The notes below the pieces were generated by a model. The model made no database searches and was not told the origin of the DNA. It saw only the letters and a program-made list of their open reading frames with translations. Below are positions 39,746-48,027 of a stretch of 64,000 nt of DNA, piece after piece (within the stretch, counting starts at the first letter, position 1; each line of letters begins with the position of its first letter). Origin of the DNA: G963665405 sp963665405 (GTDB taxonomy: Bacteria; Chloroflexota; Dehalococcoidia; Lucifugimonadales; G963665405); the NCBI GenBank assembly GCA_963665405.2, contig OY762261.2:558001-622000 (forward strand), given 5' to 3'. A program made the translations under genes and the position numbers.

Positions 39746-40603
39746 CTAGGGTCTTGGGTTCAGGCGACCCGGGTCCGGGGCGACCACGCCCATCTCCCGG
39801 GTCAGGGCCTCGACATCATAGTCTTCTTTTCGAACTCGCAGGTCGTAGTACAGCAGGGTCATGCCGATCCATAGGATCGGCACGGCAGCTAGCGAGGCAA
39901 CCGTGGCGCCGATCAAGCTGAACACCTGGCTGAGAACCACCGTCGTCTCTGGCTCCGCCGCCAGGAACGCCGCAATCAGAAACGGGAAAGACACCAGCAA
40001 CGACAGACCCGCCGACACCAGGCTGAAGACCGCCACAATTCCCAGGACTCTCCACCAGCTTCCTCGGACGAGCCCATAGCTGCGAACCATGGCTGCGATG
40101 GGCTTCCGGCTCTCCATCAGCACGGCGGGAATCGTCATCGCGAGATAGATGAGACCGACGCTGACGACCAGCGCGGCGAACCCCAGGATTCCGGCGGCGA
40201 CGCCGTTGTCCTCTACCCACCCCGGAGAGGCGATCGTCACGATGGCCCCCCAGAACAGGGCGGTTGCTCCGAGCACAGACGCCGCGCGCCACAACACCTT
40301 GGAGTAGCACCGCTTAATGCTCACCTCGCTCGTGACATAGTATTGCCCGACCGCATGTGCTATCGCGCCAAACGTGAGGCCCAGGGCGGCGACCGCCACA
40401 GTGATCGCGTAGGCGCTCCCGACGACTCCCCCGAGAGGGATCAGGCCCAGGATGTTGGCCGGGACCCAAACAACCGCCGCGATCCTGACGAACCGCCACA
40501 GGTTCTTGCCGTAGATTCCGAACGTCTCGTCCAGAAGCTGGCTCAGGCTACGTGCTGCCACTCCTGAGGGACGAACCTGCAACTCGTGACTCCGCTGTAC
40601 CAC
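39746..40603 (-). CDS. Multi-pass membrane protein inside the alpha operon
   Basis: 285 residues from GTG at 40603, five bases beyond the rpsK stop; a TTG at 40582 or an overlapping start at 40639 are alternatives. Five or six membrane helices are visible (FVRIAAVVWVPANILGLIPLGG, ASVLGATALFWGAIVTIA, LVVSVGLIYLAMTIPAVL and two more). The end LLYYDLRVRKEDYDVEAL is typical of a family of glycerophosphodiester-phosphodiesterase membrane-domain-like proteins with unknown roles. It is unusual to find such a gene between rpsK and rpsD; it would be co-expressed with ribosomal proteins. Confidence 0.8.
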   Translation of the reverse strand: MVQRSHELQVRPSGVAARSLSQLLDETFGIYGKNLWRFVRIAAVVWVPANILGLIPLGGVVGSAYAITVAVAALGLTFGAIAHAVGQYYVTSEVSIKRCYSKVLWRAASVLGATALFWGAIVTIASPGWVEDNGVAAGILGFAALVVSVGLIYLAMTIPAVLMESRKPIAAMVRSYGLVRGSWWRVLGIVAVFSLVSAGLSLLVSFPFLIAAFLAAEPETTVVLSQVFSLIGATVASLAAVPILWIGMTLLYYDLRVRKEDYDVEALTREMGVVAPDPGRLNPRP

Positions 40604-40608
40604 TCGAC

Positions 40609-40995
40609 CTACACCCGTCTCCGCTTGGGCGGACGGCATCCGTTATGGGGTATGGGTGTCACGTCACGAATGCTGGTGACCACCAAACCCATCCCCTGCA
40701 GCGAGCGGATCGCGGCCTCCCGGCCCGGTCCGGACCCTCTGACGAAGATGTCGACCTGTCTGAGGCCGTGTTCCATGCCTTTCTTGGCGGCGTCCTCGCC
40801 GGCCCGCTGTGCCGCGAAGGCGGTGGACTTCCTGGAGCCTTTGAACCCCATTGTCCCCGAGCTGCCCCAGGCGATGACGTTTCCCTTCGGGTCTGTCATC
40901 GTCACGATCGTGTTGTTGAACGTCGAGTGTATGTACGCCCGTCCAACGGGGATCGACTTCCGCTCCCGCCGCCTCGTTCTTTGCCTCTTTGCCAT
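40609..40995 (-). CDS. rpsK: Ribosomal protein S11
   Basis: 128 residues. HSTFNNTIVTMTDPKGNVIAW, FVRGSGPGREAAIRSL and the C-terminal DVTPIPHNGCRPPKRRRV are the family hallmarks. S11 sits on the 30S platform near the mRNA exit. It follows rpsM by 34 bases. Confidence 0.98.
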   Translation of the reverse strand: MAKRQRTRRRERKSIPVGRAYIHSTFNNTIVTMTDPKGNVIAWGSSGTMGFKGSRKSTAFAAQRAGEDAAKKGMEHGLRQVDIFVRGSGPGREAAIRSLQGMGLVVTSIRDVTPIPHNGCRPPKRRRV

Positions 40996-41029
40996 CCTTG
41001 GCCTCCAGCCGGTTACAGTGGGGGTGTGC

Positions 41030-41413
41030 CTACTTCTTCGCTACGGTATGCCGCCGACCGGCGACCGTCCTCCGCATGCCGCGCTTGGTACGGGCGTTGG
41101 TCCGCGTGCGCTGTCCTCGGACGGGCAGGCTGCGCCGGTGGCGCAGGCCGCGATACGACCCGATCTCGATCAGGCGCCTCACGTTCATGTTGACCTCGCG
41201 CTTGAGGTCGCCTTCTACCCGCTTCTCGCGGTCGATGATCTCGCGGATGCGGCTCAAATCGCCGTCGCTCAGCTCGGAGACTCGAGGGTTCCCCAGCAGC
41301 CCCGCCTTCTCGGCAATGTCCTTGGCCTGGTAGGACCCGATGCCATATATCCGAGTGAGCGAGATCTCCACCCGCTTGTTGTCCGGTATGTTGACGCCCG
41401 AAACTAACGCCAT
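41030..41413 (-). CDS. rpsM: Ribosomal protein S13
   Basis: 127 residues. VNIPDNKRVEISLTRIYGIG, RGLRHRRSLPVRGQRTRTNARTKRG (in two parts) and a lysine-rich end are typical. S13 contacts tRNA in the P site and helps the head bridge to the 50S. It follows rpmJ. Confidence 0.98.
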   Translation of the reverse strand: MALVSGVNIPDNKRVEISLTRIYGIGSYQAKDIAEKAGLLGNPRVSELSDGDLSRIREIIDREKRVEGDLKREVNMNVRRLIEIGSYRGLRHRRSLPVRGQRTRTNARTKRGMRRTVAGRRHTVAKK

Positions 41414-41430
41414 GCTACTCCCCCCGGCGG

Positions 41431-41544
41431 CTACCCCTGCCGCTGTTTGTGCTTGGGATTCTCACATATGATCAAGACCCGTCTCTTGCGCCGGATCACC
41501 CGGCACTTGTTACAGCGGGTCTTGACTGACGCTGATACCTTCAT
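41431..41544 (-). CDS. rpmJ: Ribosomal protein L36
   Basis: 37 residues, too short for ordinary gene tables: MKVSASVKTRCNKCRVIRR, then KRRVLIICENPKHKQRQG. The C-x2-C...C-x4-H zinc site (C11, C14, C27, H32) is intact. It sits in the normal place between infA and rpsM, but a 0.4-kb repeat array separates it from infA. Confidence 0.97.
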   Translation of the reverse strand: MKVSASVKTRCNKCRVIRRKRRVLIICENPKHKQRQG

Positions 41545-41548
41545 TTCC

Positions 41549-41950
41549 TGCCTCACCTCTGTTCGCCAGGAAGAGTCTCCCGCGGCTCCACCGCCTTTTG
41601 TGAAAGGGGAGGAGTCGATTTCTGAGGGACACCCTCAGACTCCCGGCAACGGGGCTACACCCCTCTGCGCTCTGCTTCTCTTCTGCCTCACCTCTGTTCG
41701 CTAGGGGGAGCCCCCCGCGGCTCCACCGCCTTTTGTGAAAGGGGAGGAGTCGATTTCTGAGGGACACCCTCAGACTCCCGGCAACGGGGCTACACCCCTC
41801 TGCGCTCTGCTTCTCTTCTGCCTCACCTCTGTTCGCTAGGGGGAGCCCCCCGCGGCTCCGCCACCTTTCGTGAGAGGGGAGAAGTTGATTTCTGAGGGAC
41901 ACCGTCAGACTCCCGGCAACGGGGCTACGCCCCTTTGCTGCTCTGCCCTA
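41549..41950. repeat. Three tandem 135-bp repeats inside the ribosomal operon
   Basis: TGCCTCACC recurs at 41549, 41684 and 41819, giving units of exactly 135 bases with few differences. Each holds TCTGAGGGACACCCTCAGA, a CGGGGCTACACCCCT hairpin and a GCTTCTCTTCTGCCTCACC end. They belong to the interspersed family and lie between rpmJ and infA, so they should be transcribed with the operon. Confidence 0.92.
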
Positions 41951-41963
41951 TTTCCTGTTTCGC

Positions 41964-42182
41964 CTACCTGAACCGGTAGGTTATTCTTCCTCTCGACAGG
42001 TCGTACGGCGACAGCTCGACCAGAACCCTGTCTCCCGGAAGGACCCGGATGAAGTGCATGCGTATCTTCCCGGAGACGTACGCGAGTACCTTGTGCCCGT
42101 TGGCCAGCTCAACCCGGAAGTTGGCGTTCCGGAGCGACTCCGTCACCGTCCCCTCGACCTCTATCGCTTCTTTCTTCGCCAT
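41964..42182 (-). CDS. infA: Translation initiation factor IF-1
   Basis: 72 residues, the standard length. An S1/OB fold: KEAIEVEGTVTESLRNANFRVEL, GHKVLAYVSGKIRMHFIRVLPGD and YDLSRGRITYRFR. IF-1 binds the A site during initiation. It follows map by 20 bases and precedes the repeat array and rpmJ. Confidence 0.98.
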   Translation of the reverse strand: MAKKEAIEVEGTVTESLRNANFRVELANGHKVLAYVSGKIRMHFIRVLPGDRVLVELSPYDLSRGRITYRFR

Positions 42183-42201
42183 TCGCGTCCTTCAGCCACC
42201 A

Positions 42202-42999
42202 TCACAACCTGGTTAGGACCTCGGGTCCGCTGCTCGTGATTGCGACCGTATCCTCGAAGTGGGCCGACAGGCTGCGGTCCGCAGTGACCACGGTCCAGCC
42301 GTCGTCCATCTGCTCCGTCTCCCATCCACCCACGTTCAGCATCGGCTCGATGGCGATGACCATCCCCTCGCGCAATAACGGGCCTCGGCCCTCGACACCG
42401 TGGTTGGGTACCTGCGGCTCCTCGTGCAGCGAGCGGCCAATCCCGTGACCGACGTACTGACGCACCACCGAGTAACCCAGCCCCTCTGCATATCCCTGGA
42501 CCGCGGCGGAAATGTCGCCTATCCGCGCGCCGTCCCTCGCCTCCGCGATTCCGAGCGTAAGTGCCCGGTTGGTCGCCTCGATCAGACGAACGACCTCCGG
42601 CGGGACCTCGCCTACACCCACCGTGAACGCGGTGTCGCTGTGGAACCCTTCGACGATCGCGCCCAGGTCCATGCTTACCATATCGCCCTCACGGATCACC
42701 CTGTTTCCAGGGATGCCGTGAACGATCTCCTCGTTGAGAGATATGCAGGTTGTGGCCGGGAAGCCCAGGTACCCCTTGAAGGACGGGACCGCCCCCTGTC
42801 CTCTGATCGATTCCTCGGCGATCCGGTCGAGCTCGCCGGTGGTGATACCCGGCCGAATCGACTCGGCAAGCAGCGCCTTGGTCCTGGCAACGACCCCGCC
42901 GGCCTCTCGCATGAGGTCAAGTTCTCGGGCCGATTTTATCGTCGCGCCCTGGATGCCGCCTCCAACCTGCTCGGTAACTCTACTCACCAACACTCCCAC
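42202..42999 (-). CDS. map: Methionine aminopeptidase, type I
   Basis: 265 residues from GTG at 42999. The metal ligands are present: the Asp of VSMDLGAIVEGFHSDTAFTV (two), His in VGHGIGRSLHEEPQVPNHG, Glu in IAIEPML and Glu in AHFEDTVAIT. It removes the initiator Met from new proteins. The first 20 residues (before ATIKSARELDLMREAG) are an extra lead that may not be conserved. It follows adk by 4 bases. Confidence 0.97.
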   Translation of the reverse strand: MGVLVSRVTEQVGGGIQGATIKSARELDLMREAGGVVARTKALLAESIRPGITTGELDRIAEESIRGQGAVPSFKGYLGFPATTCISLNEEIVHGIPGNRVIREGDMVSMDLGAIVEGFHSDTAFTVGVGEVPPEVVRLIEATNRALTLGIAEARDGARIGDISAAVQGYAEGLGYSVVRQYVGHGIGRSLHEEPQVPNHGVEGRGPLLREGMVIAIEPMLNVGGWETEQMDDGWTVVTADRSLSAHFEDTVAITSSGPEVLTRL

Positions 43000-43003
43000 T
43001 TGC

Positions 43004-43675
43004 TCATCCCCGATAGACGCCCGACTGAGCCTCTTTGCCGCTCAGAGCCGCCTCCAGGGCACGGTTGACCGCGTCGACCGGTCCGACGCCGTCGACCTCG
43101 GCCAGAATGCCCTTGTCACGGTAGTATTCGACCAGCGGCTCAGTCTCGTCGGCGTAGACCTGCAGCCTCCGCCGCACGGCCTCGGGCTTGTCGTCCTCCC
43201 TCTGGACCACGGTCCCACCGCACTTATCACATACTTCAGGGGTGTTGGGCGGCGAGGTGTCCAGGTTATAGACTGTCCGGCACGACCCACACGTGAGTCT
43301 GCCACTCAGCCTTCGGATCAGCTCGCCGCTGGGTACTCTGATGTAGAGCACCCTGTCTATGCCTCCCCTGTCTTCCATCTCCCTGGCCAGCGCGTCCGCC
43401 TGGGCCACTGTTCGCGGAAAGCCGTCGAGAAGAAACCCCCGCGACTTCGCAGTCTCGTCGATCCACTCCATTACCATCCGGATCGTTACCTCGTCCGGCA
43501 CGAGGGCCCCTCGGTCCATATAGGTCCGCGCCATGCGGCCCAGCTCGGTGTCCCTCCGTCGATGGTCCCGGAACAGGTCGCCGGATGCCGCCATCGGGAC
43601 ACCCAGTTTTTCGGCCAACAACGGGGCCTGGGTCCCTTTACCGGCTCCAGGCGGGCCAAGAAGGACGACCCTCAA
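43004..43675 (-). CDS. adk: Adenylate kinase (zinc-type LID)
   Basis: 223 residues. P-loop GPPGAGKGTQA, FLLDGFPRTVAQADAL and the LID domain with four Cys (CGSCRTVYN, CDKCGG) that bind zinc, as in Gram-positive and thermophilic enzymes. Converts ATP and AMP to two ADP. It lies between secY and map as in the conserved spc operon extension. Confidence 0.98.
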   Translation of the reverse strand: MRVVLLGPPGAGKGTQAPLLAEKLGVPMAASGDLFRDHRRRDTELGRMARTYMDRGALVPDEVTIRMVMEWIDETAKSRGFLLDGFPRTVAQADALAREMEDRGGIDRVLYIRVPSGELIRRLSGRLTCGSCRTVYNLDTSPPNTPEVCDKCGGTVVQREDDKPEAVRRRLQVYADETEPLVEYYRDKGILAEVDGVGPVDAVNRALEAALSGKEAQSGVYRG

Positions 43676-43706
43676 ACCATCCTCCCGGAGGGGAGGCCAT
43701 CCTCCC

Positions 43707-45044
43707 TCAGCGTATGAACCCTTCGTAGTCGCGCATCAGCAACTGTGCCTCCAGTTGACGCATTGTATCCAGCGCTACGCCCACCATGATGAGCAGGCTG
43801 GTACTGCTAAGGGTCAACCCGCGGACGTCCGGCACCATCAGCTGCACGAAGTAGGGCGCAGCTGCGATGGCTCCGAGGAACAGGGCGCCACCCCACGTGA
43901 TGCGTATCAGCACTCGGTTCAGGTACTCCTGCGTGGGCCGGCCCGGCCGGATGCCGGGTACGAAGCCTCCATTTCTCTGAAGGTTCTCGGACAGGTTCTG
44001 CTGTTGGAAAAGCACCAGCGTATAGAAGAAAGTGAAGATCACGACAAGGAAGAACACCGCCGCCCAGTATGGGAAGTTGGACGGATCCAGCGTGTCCGAG
44101 AAGAATCTCGCGATCCGCGCCAGGAAGTCGTCGCTCAGCGGGTTTCGGAAATAGCTCGCGACGGTGGCGGGAAGGATGATGATAGAGAACGCGAAGATCA
44201 GCGGAATCATGCCAGCTGAGTTCACGCGCAACGGTAAGAATGTCGAGCCGCTCTGACGCTGCATTCTCCCGCCTCGGAACACGCTCCTGCCATACTGGAC
44301 CGGAACTCTCCGCTGGGCCTCGTTGAACAGCACGATGACGTAGACGATGACGAGTCCGACCGCCCCGAGAAGCAGGAGGCCGGCCACATCGTCTCGCTCC
44401 AGGAAGCCCTGCCCGATGATGCTCGGCAGACCGGCCACTATGCCGCCGAAGATGATCAGCGAGATCCCGTTGCCGAGTCCACGCTCCGTGATCAGCTCGC
44501 CCAGCCAAACGAGGAACATCGTCCCCGCGACCATCGAGAGGATCATGGCGATCGTCACCAGATTCAGGCCGAAGTCCAGACCGGGGAGAACCCCGGACTG
44601 CCGCAGAAGCGTCAGCTGGCCCACCGCCTGGAAGAAGGCGATGGGAACGGTGATCCAGTGCGTGATCTGGTTGATACGCTGCCGCCCGTACTCCCCCTCC
44701 TGGGACAGCGCCTTGAGCGACGGCACCACCGGCACGAGAATCTGCATGACGATGGACGAGGTGATATATGGATAGACGCCCAGCGCGGCGATGCTCAGAT
44801 TGGCGAGGGCGCCACCGCTGAACAGGTTCAGGAAGCCCAGTAGCTGATTGCTCTGGAAGGCCTGGGAGAGCGCCTGAACGTCTACCCCAGGCACTGGTAC
44901 GTGGGCCACAAACCGGAAGACGACCAGCATCGCCAGCGTAAAGAGGATCTTCGCCCGCAGGTCCGGTACCCGCATGGCGTCGATCATCGACTGAATAAGC
45001 TGGGGCCTGGATCCCTCGCTCCTTGGCGTCTGTGCCTGACGCAC
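43707..45044 (-). CDS. secY: Protein translocase subunit SecY
   Basis: 445 residues with ten membrane helices. FRFVAHVPVPGVDVQAL (plug region), LFSGGALANLSIAALGVYPYITSSI, the cytoplasmic loops RRVPVQYGRSVF and LRVNSAGMIPLIFAFSI, and the C-terminal NGGFVPGIRPG with YLNRVL are characteristic. It forms the core of the Sec channel. The GTG start overlaps the rplO stop by one base in TAGTG. Confidence 0.98.
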   Translation of the reverse strand: MRQAQTPRSEGSRPQLIQSMIDAMRVPDLRAKILFTLAMLVVFRFVAHVPVPGVDVQALSQAFQSNQLLGFLNLFSGGALANLSIAALGVYPYITSSIVMQILVPVVPSLKALSQEGEYGRQRINQITHWITVPIAFFQAVGQLTLLRQSGVLPGLDFGLNLVTIAMILSMVAGTMFLVWLGELITERGLGNGISLIIFGGIVAGLPSIIGQGFLERDDVAGLLLLGAVGLVIVYVIVLFNEAQRRVPVQYGRSVFRGGRMQRQSGSTFLPLRVNSAGMIPLIFAFSIIILPATVASYFRNPLSDDFLARIARFFSDTLDPSNFPYWAAVFFLVVIFTFFYTLVLFQQQNLSENLQRNGGFVPGIRPGRPTQEYLNRVLIRITWGGALFLGAIAAAPYFVQLMVPDVRGLTLSSTSLLIMVGVALDTMRQLEAQLLMRDYEGFIR

Positions 45045-45490
45045 TAGCCGATCTCCTCCACACTACCGCCGGCCGCCTCGATCTTCTCCCGGGCCGACAC
45101 AGAGAACTTGTGCGCCGTAACCGCCAGGGGCACCGTCAGCTCTCCACGGCCGAGGACCTTGACCGGCCGGTTGAGGTTCCTGACCACGCGCGCATGCACC
45201 AGCATCTCGGGCGTCACCTCGGTGTTCGCGGGAAACCTCGCCAGGCGGTCCAGGTTGACCGGAGAATACTCGACGCGGAAGATGTTGGTGAATCCCCGCA
45301 TCATCGGGAGCGCTTGGGCGAGGGGAAGCTGACCGCCCTCGAAGCCTGGGCGAACGCCGCCGCCGCTTCTGGACTTCTGGCCCTTCATGCCCCTACCAGA
45401 GAAGCTACCGTGTCCGCTGCTGTCCCCTCGGCCCAGGCGTTTTCTCTTCTTCTTGGACCCTGGAGCTGGCCTTAGCTGATGCATCTGCAT
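45044..45490 (-). CDS. rplO: Ribosomal protein L15
   Basis: 148 residues. The glycine-rich N-terminus (KKRKRLGRGDSSGHGSFSGRGMKGQKSRSGG split) and the C-terminal VLGRGELTVPLAVTAHKFS match L15. It starts with the usual LRPAPGSKK. It precedes secY with a one-base overlap. Confidence 0.98.
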   Translation of the reverse strand: MQMHQLRPAPGSKKKRKRLGRGDSSGHGSFSGRGMKGQKSRSGGGVRPGFEGGQLPLAQALPMMRGFTNIFRVEYSPVNLDRLARFPANTEVTPEMLVHARVVRNLNRPVKVLGRGELTVPLAVTAHKFSVSAREKIEAAGGSVEEIG

Positions 45491-45494
45491 CGTT

Positions 45495-45737
45495 CTATTC
45501 CTGTTCCTGCTTCTTCTTACGGCTACGCGTCGCCTTCGGTTCCGGTGGCTCCGCGGACGCCAACTCTTTCACTTCCACCAGATGCCGGACCTTATGAACC
45601 ATTCCCATGATCGTTGGGACGTCCTCGTGCTCGACGGTCTGGTGCAGACGCCGCAGGCCGAGACCCGCGATGGTGCGCCGCTGGTCTCGGGTGAAACCTA
45701 TGGTGCTCTTCTTCCAGGTTACTGTAATCCTGCCCAA
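45495..45737 (-). CDS. rpmD: Ribosomal protein L30 with a charged tail
   Basis: 80 residues, against about 60 in most bacteria. ITVTWKKSTIGFTRDQRRTIAGLGL and HEDVPTIMGMVHKVRHLVEV are L30; the last 20 residues (AEPPEPKATRSRKKKQEQE) are a low-complexity charged tail. The start is TTG at 45737 with GGAGG about 11 bases upstream. An 89-base gap separates it from rpsE. Confidence 0.95.
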   Translation of the reverse strand: MGRITVTWKKSTIGFTRDQRRTIAGLGLRRLHQTVEHEDVPTIMGMVHKVRHLVEVKELASAEPPEPKATRSRKKKQEQE

Positions 45738-45826
45738 ATTATCAGTACCTCCCAGTGGGGCACCCTCACGATCAGCGCTCCACGGCCCGATGCTCAGACC
45801 GGTCCGGCGCTCGAATACTGCCTTCT

Positions 45827-46384
45827 CTACTGCGGACGGCTGCGGCGCTGCGACTCGCGCGCCTGCCGCCGCGCGGCTGACATCTCCGCGAGCTGCCTGC
45901 GATGGGCCCTCTCGATCTCCGGGTCCCTGAGCAAGGAGAGCGCCTTGAACGTGGCCTGGACGCTATTGATCGGGTTGGTGCTCCGGCGAGCCTTGGTGAG
46001 GATGTCTTTGAGCCCCGCCAGCTCGACCACGGCCCTGACCGATCCTCCCGCGATGACCCCTGTCCCAGGCGCGGCCGGCTTTAGCATGACCTCGGCGCCG
46101 TGAAACTTGACGGTGATCTCGTGCGGAATCGTGGTCCCCTTCATCGGGACTCGTATCATGTTCTTACGGGCCGCGAAGGTCCCCTTCCTGACCGCGTCGG
46201 GCACGGCGTCGGCCTTGCCTATCCCCACTCCCACCCGGCTCTCACCGTCGCCGACGACGACCACCGCGTTGAAGCTCAGGTGGCGGCCTCCCTTGACCAC
46301 CTTGGCCACCCGGGATATCTTGACCGCCTTCTCGATGAGCGGCAGCTCTTGTGATTCGTTTCTGTCGAAGTTTGCGCTGGTCAC
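45827..46384 (-). CDS. rpsE: Ribosomal protein S5
   Basis: 185 residues. KISRVAKVVKGGRHLSFNAVVVVGD, GIGKADAVPDAVRKG and GTGVIAGGSVRAVVELAGLKDILTK are the two S5 domains. S5 helps helicase function and decoding fidelity. Its start overlaps the rplR stop by one base. Confidence 0.98.
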   Translation of the reverse strand: MTSANFDRNESQELPLIEKAVKISRVAKVVKGGRHLSFNAVVVVGDGESRVGVGIGKADAVPDAVRKGTFAARKNMIRVPMKGTTIPHEITVKFHGAEVMLKPAAPGTGVIAGGSVRAVVELAGLKDILTKARRSTNPINSVQATFKALSLLRDPEIERAHRRQLAEMSAARRQARESQRRSRPQ

Positions 46385-46746
46385 TAGAAAGAGAGACCTC
46401 CCTCACGGGCCGCGTCGGCCAGTGCCTTGACTCGACCATGATACTTGTGGCCGCCCCTGTCCAAAACGATCCGCTCGACACCCTTCTCTTTTGCTCGTTG
46501 GGCGATCAGGGCACCGACGATCTCGGAGACCTCCGACTTGCGTTTACCGTCCCTCTGTTTGCGGACCTCGGGCTCGAGGCTCGAGGCGGTGGCAAGTGTG
46601 ACTCCCTTCGTGTCGTCGATCACCTGGGCATAGACATGGCTCAGGCTGCGAAAGACGGCCAGCCTGGGCCTCTCGACGGTACCGGCCAGCTTGCGCCGCA
46701 CCCTGGAGTGCCGAATCGCTCTTCTCTGTTTGCTGGTGACGGGCAT
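46384..46746 (-). CDS. rplR: Ribosomal protein L18
   Basis: 120 residues. RRAIRHSRVRRKLAGTVERPRLAVFRSLSHVYAQVIDD (in parts) and GHKYHGRVKALADAAREGGL match L18, which binds 5S rRNA with L5. It lies between rplF and rpsE with two bases and a one-base overlap. Confidence 0.98.
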   Translation of the reverse strand: MPVTSKQRRAIRHSRVRRKLAGTVERPRLAVFRSLSHVYAQVIDDTKGVTLATASSLEPEVRKQRDGKRKSEVSEIVGALIAQRAKEKGVERIVLDRGGHKYHGRVKALADAAREGGLSF

Positions 46747-46748
46747 CC

Positions 46749-47294
46749 CTACAGCCTCCTGCCAGACTTGCCCGCTTTGAGCTTGACCTGCTCACCCGCG
46801 TAGCGTACGCCCTTCCCCGTGTAAGGATTGGGAGGTCGAACCGCTCGGATCCTGGCCGCGAACTCCCCTACCTGCTGTTTGTCGATGCCGCGGACGTGAA
46901 TCCGGTTGTTGCCCTCGATCTCTACCGTGACTCCGTCCGGTGGCTGCATGTCTACCGTGTGGCTGAACATCACACTGAGCGTCACGCCCTTGCCGGAGGC
47001 CTGGGCCCTGTAACCGACCCCAACCAGCTCCAGCGTGCGCTCGAAACCCTCGGTCACACCGGTCACCATGTTGGCCAGAAGGTTCCGCGTCAGCCCGTGG
47101 AGCGATCGGTGGAAGGGTTCGTCGGACGATCTCTCCACCTTTACCGCCCCGTCGTCGCGGAAGATCTTCATCTCGGGCCGGAACATGGTCTTCAAAGAGC
47201 CCTTCGGGCCCTTCACCGACACCTCGTTGCCGTCCGCGATCGTAACTTCGACGCCCGATGGCACGACGATCGGCTGTCTACCTATTCTGGACAT
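46749..47294 (-). CDS. rplF: Ribosomal protein L6
   Basis: 181 residues. MSRIGRQPIVVPSGVEV and the C-terminal PPNPYTGKGVRYAGEQVKLK are the family marks. L6 lies near the factor-binding site of the 50S subunit. Spacing to rpsH is 10 bases. Confidence 0.98.
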   Translation of the reverse strand: MSRIGRQPIVVPSGVEVTIADGNEVSVKGPKGSLKTMFRPEMKIFRDDGAVKVERSSDEPFHRSLHGLTRNLLANMVTGVTEGFERTLELVGVGYRAQASGKGVTLSVMFSHTVDMQPPDGVTVEIEGNNRIHVRGIDKQQVGEFAARIRAVRPPNPYTGKGVRYAGEQVKLKAGKSGRRL

Positions 47295-47304
47295 CGGCAG
47301 GGCC

Positions 47305-47706
47305 TCACCATACGTAACAGAGGAGCTCCCCTCCGATCTTGTTGCGCCACGCGTTCTTGCTCGTCATGACGCCCTGAGACGTCGAGAGGATGGCCACCCC
47401 TAGTCCGCCGTAGTAGCGGGGTATCTCGCCCTTTTTCACATACACCCGGAGACCGGGCTTACTCACGCGCTTCAAGCCCAGGATCGCGGGCTCGACGTTG
47501 CTGCGATAGTAGAGCCGTATTCTGATCGTTCCCTGCGGCGACTCGCCGCTGATCACCTCGTAGTCGGCGATGAACCCCTCTTCCGCGAGGATTCTTGCCA
47601 GCGCGACCTTCATGTTGGACGCGGGGATAGCGACGACGTCCCGCCTGACGCTCACGGCGTTGCGGACCCTTGTCAACATGTCGGCGATGGGATCTGTTAC
47701 AGGCAC
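47305..47706 (-). CDS. rpsH: Ribosomal protein S8
   Basis: 133 residues. DPIADMLTRVRNAVSVRRD at the N-terminus and STSQGVMTSKNAWRNKIGGE at the C-terminus are diagnostic. S8 binds 16S rRNA helix 21 and in many bacteria represses the spc operon through its mRNA. Confidence 0.98.
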   Translation of the reverse strand: MPVTDPIADMLTRVRNAVSVRRDVVAIPASNMKVALARILAEEGFIADYEVISGESPQGTIRIRLYYRSNVEPAILGLKRVSKPGLRVYVKKGEIPRYYGGLGVAILSTSQGVMTSKNAWRNKIGGELLCYVW

Positions 47707-47755
47707 TCTACTATCCTCTCGCTCAGCGGTCTGGACGACCGAGCGGGAAACTCCG

Positions 47756-47941
47756 CTACAAGCTGGCCTTGCGGATGCCCGGGAGCATCCCCTGCAGCGC
47801 CAGCTCCCGGAAGCATATCCGGCAGAGGCCGAAGTGCCTGATATAGGCCCGAGGCCGTCCGCACCTGTGGCAACGGTTGGCGCGTCGAACCGGGTACTTC
47901 GGCTCCCTCTTCCATTTTGCTATCTTCGATTGTTTGGCCAC
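47756..47941 (-). CDS. rpsN: Ribosomal protein S14, zinc type
   Basis: 61 residues, the short zinc-binding form. The ribbon CHRCGRPRAYIRHFGLCRIC is complete (C-x2-C and C-x2-C), ending GMLPGIRKASL. Having the zinc form in the spc operon is usual in Gram-positive-like phyla and Chloroflexota. Confidence 0.98.
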   Translation of the reverse strand: MAKQSKIAKWKREPKYPVRRANRCHRCGRPRAYIRHFGLCRICFRELALQGMLPGIRKASL

Positions 47942-48027
47942 TAGGTTTTGTCCTCTAGACCTCTCCGGTGCCCAGCCCGTGAGGCCGATCCGTCGTCCTC
48001 AGGAGTCCTTCCGCAGAAGGACAAGGC

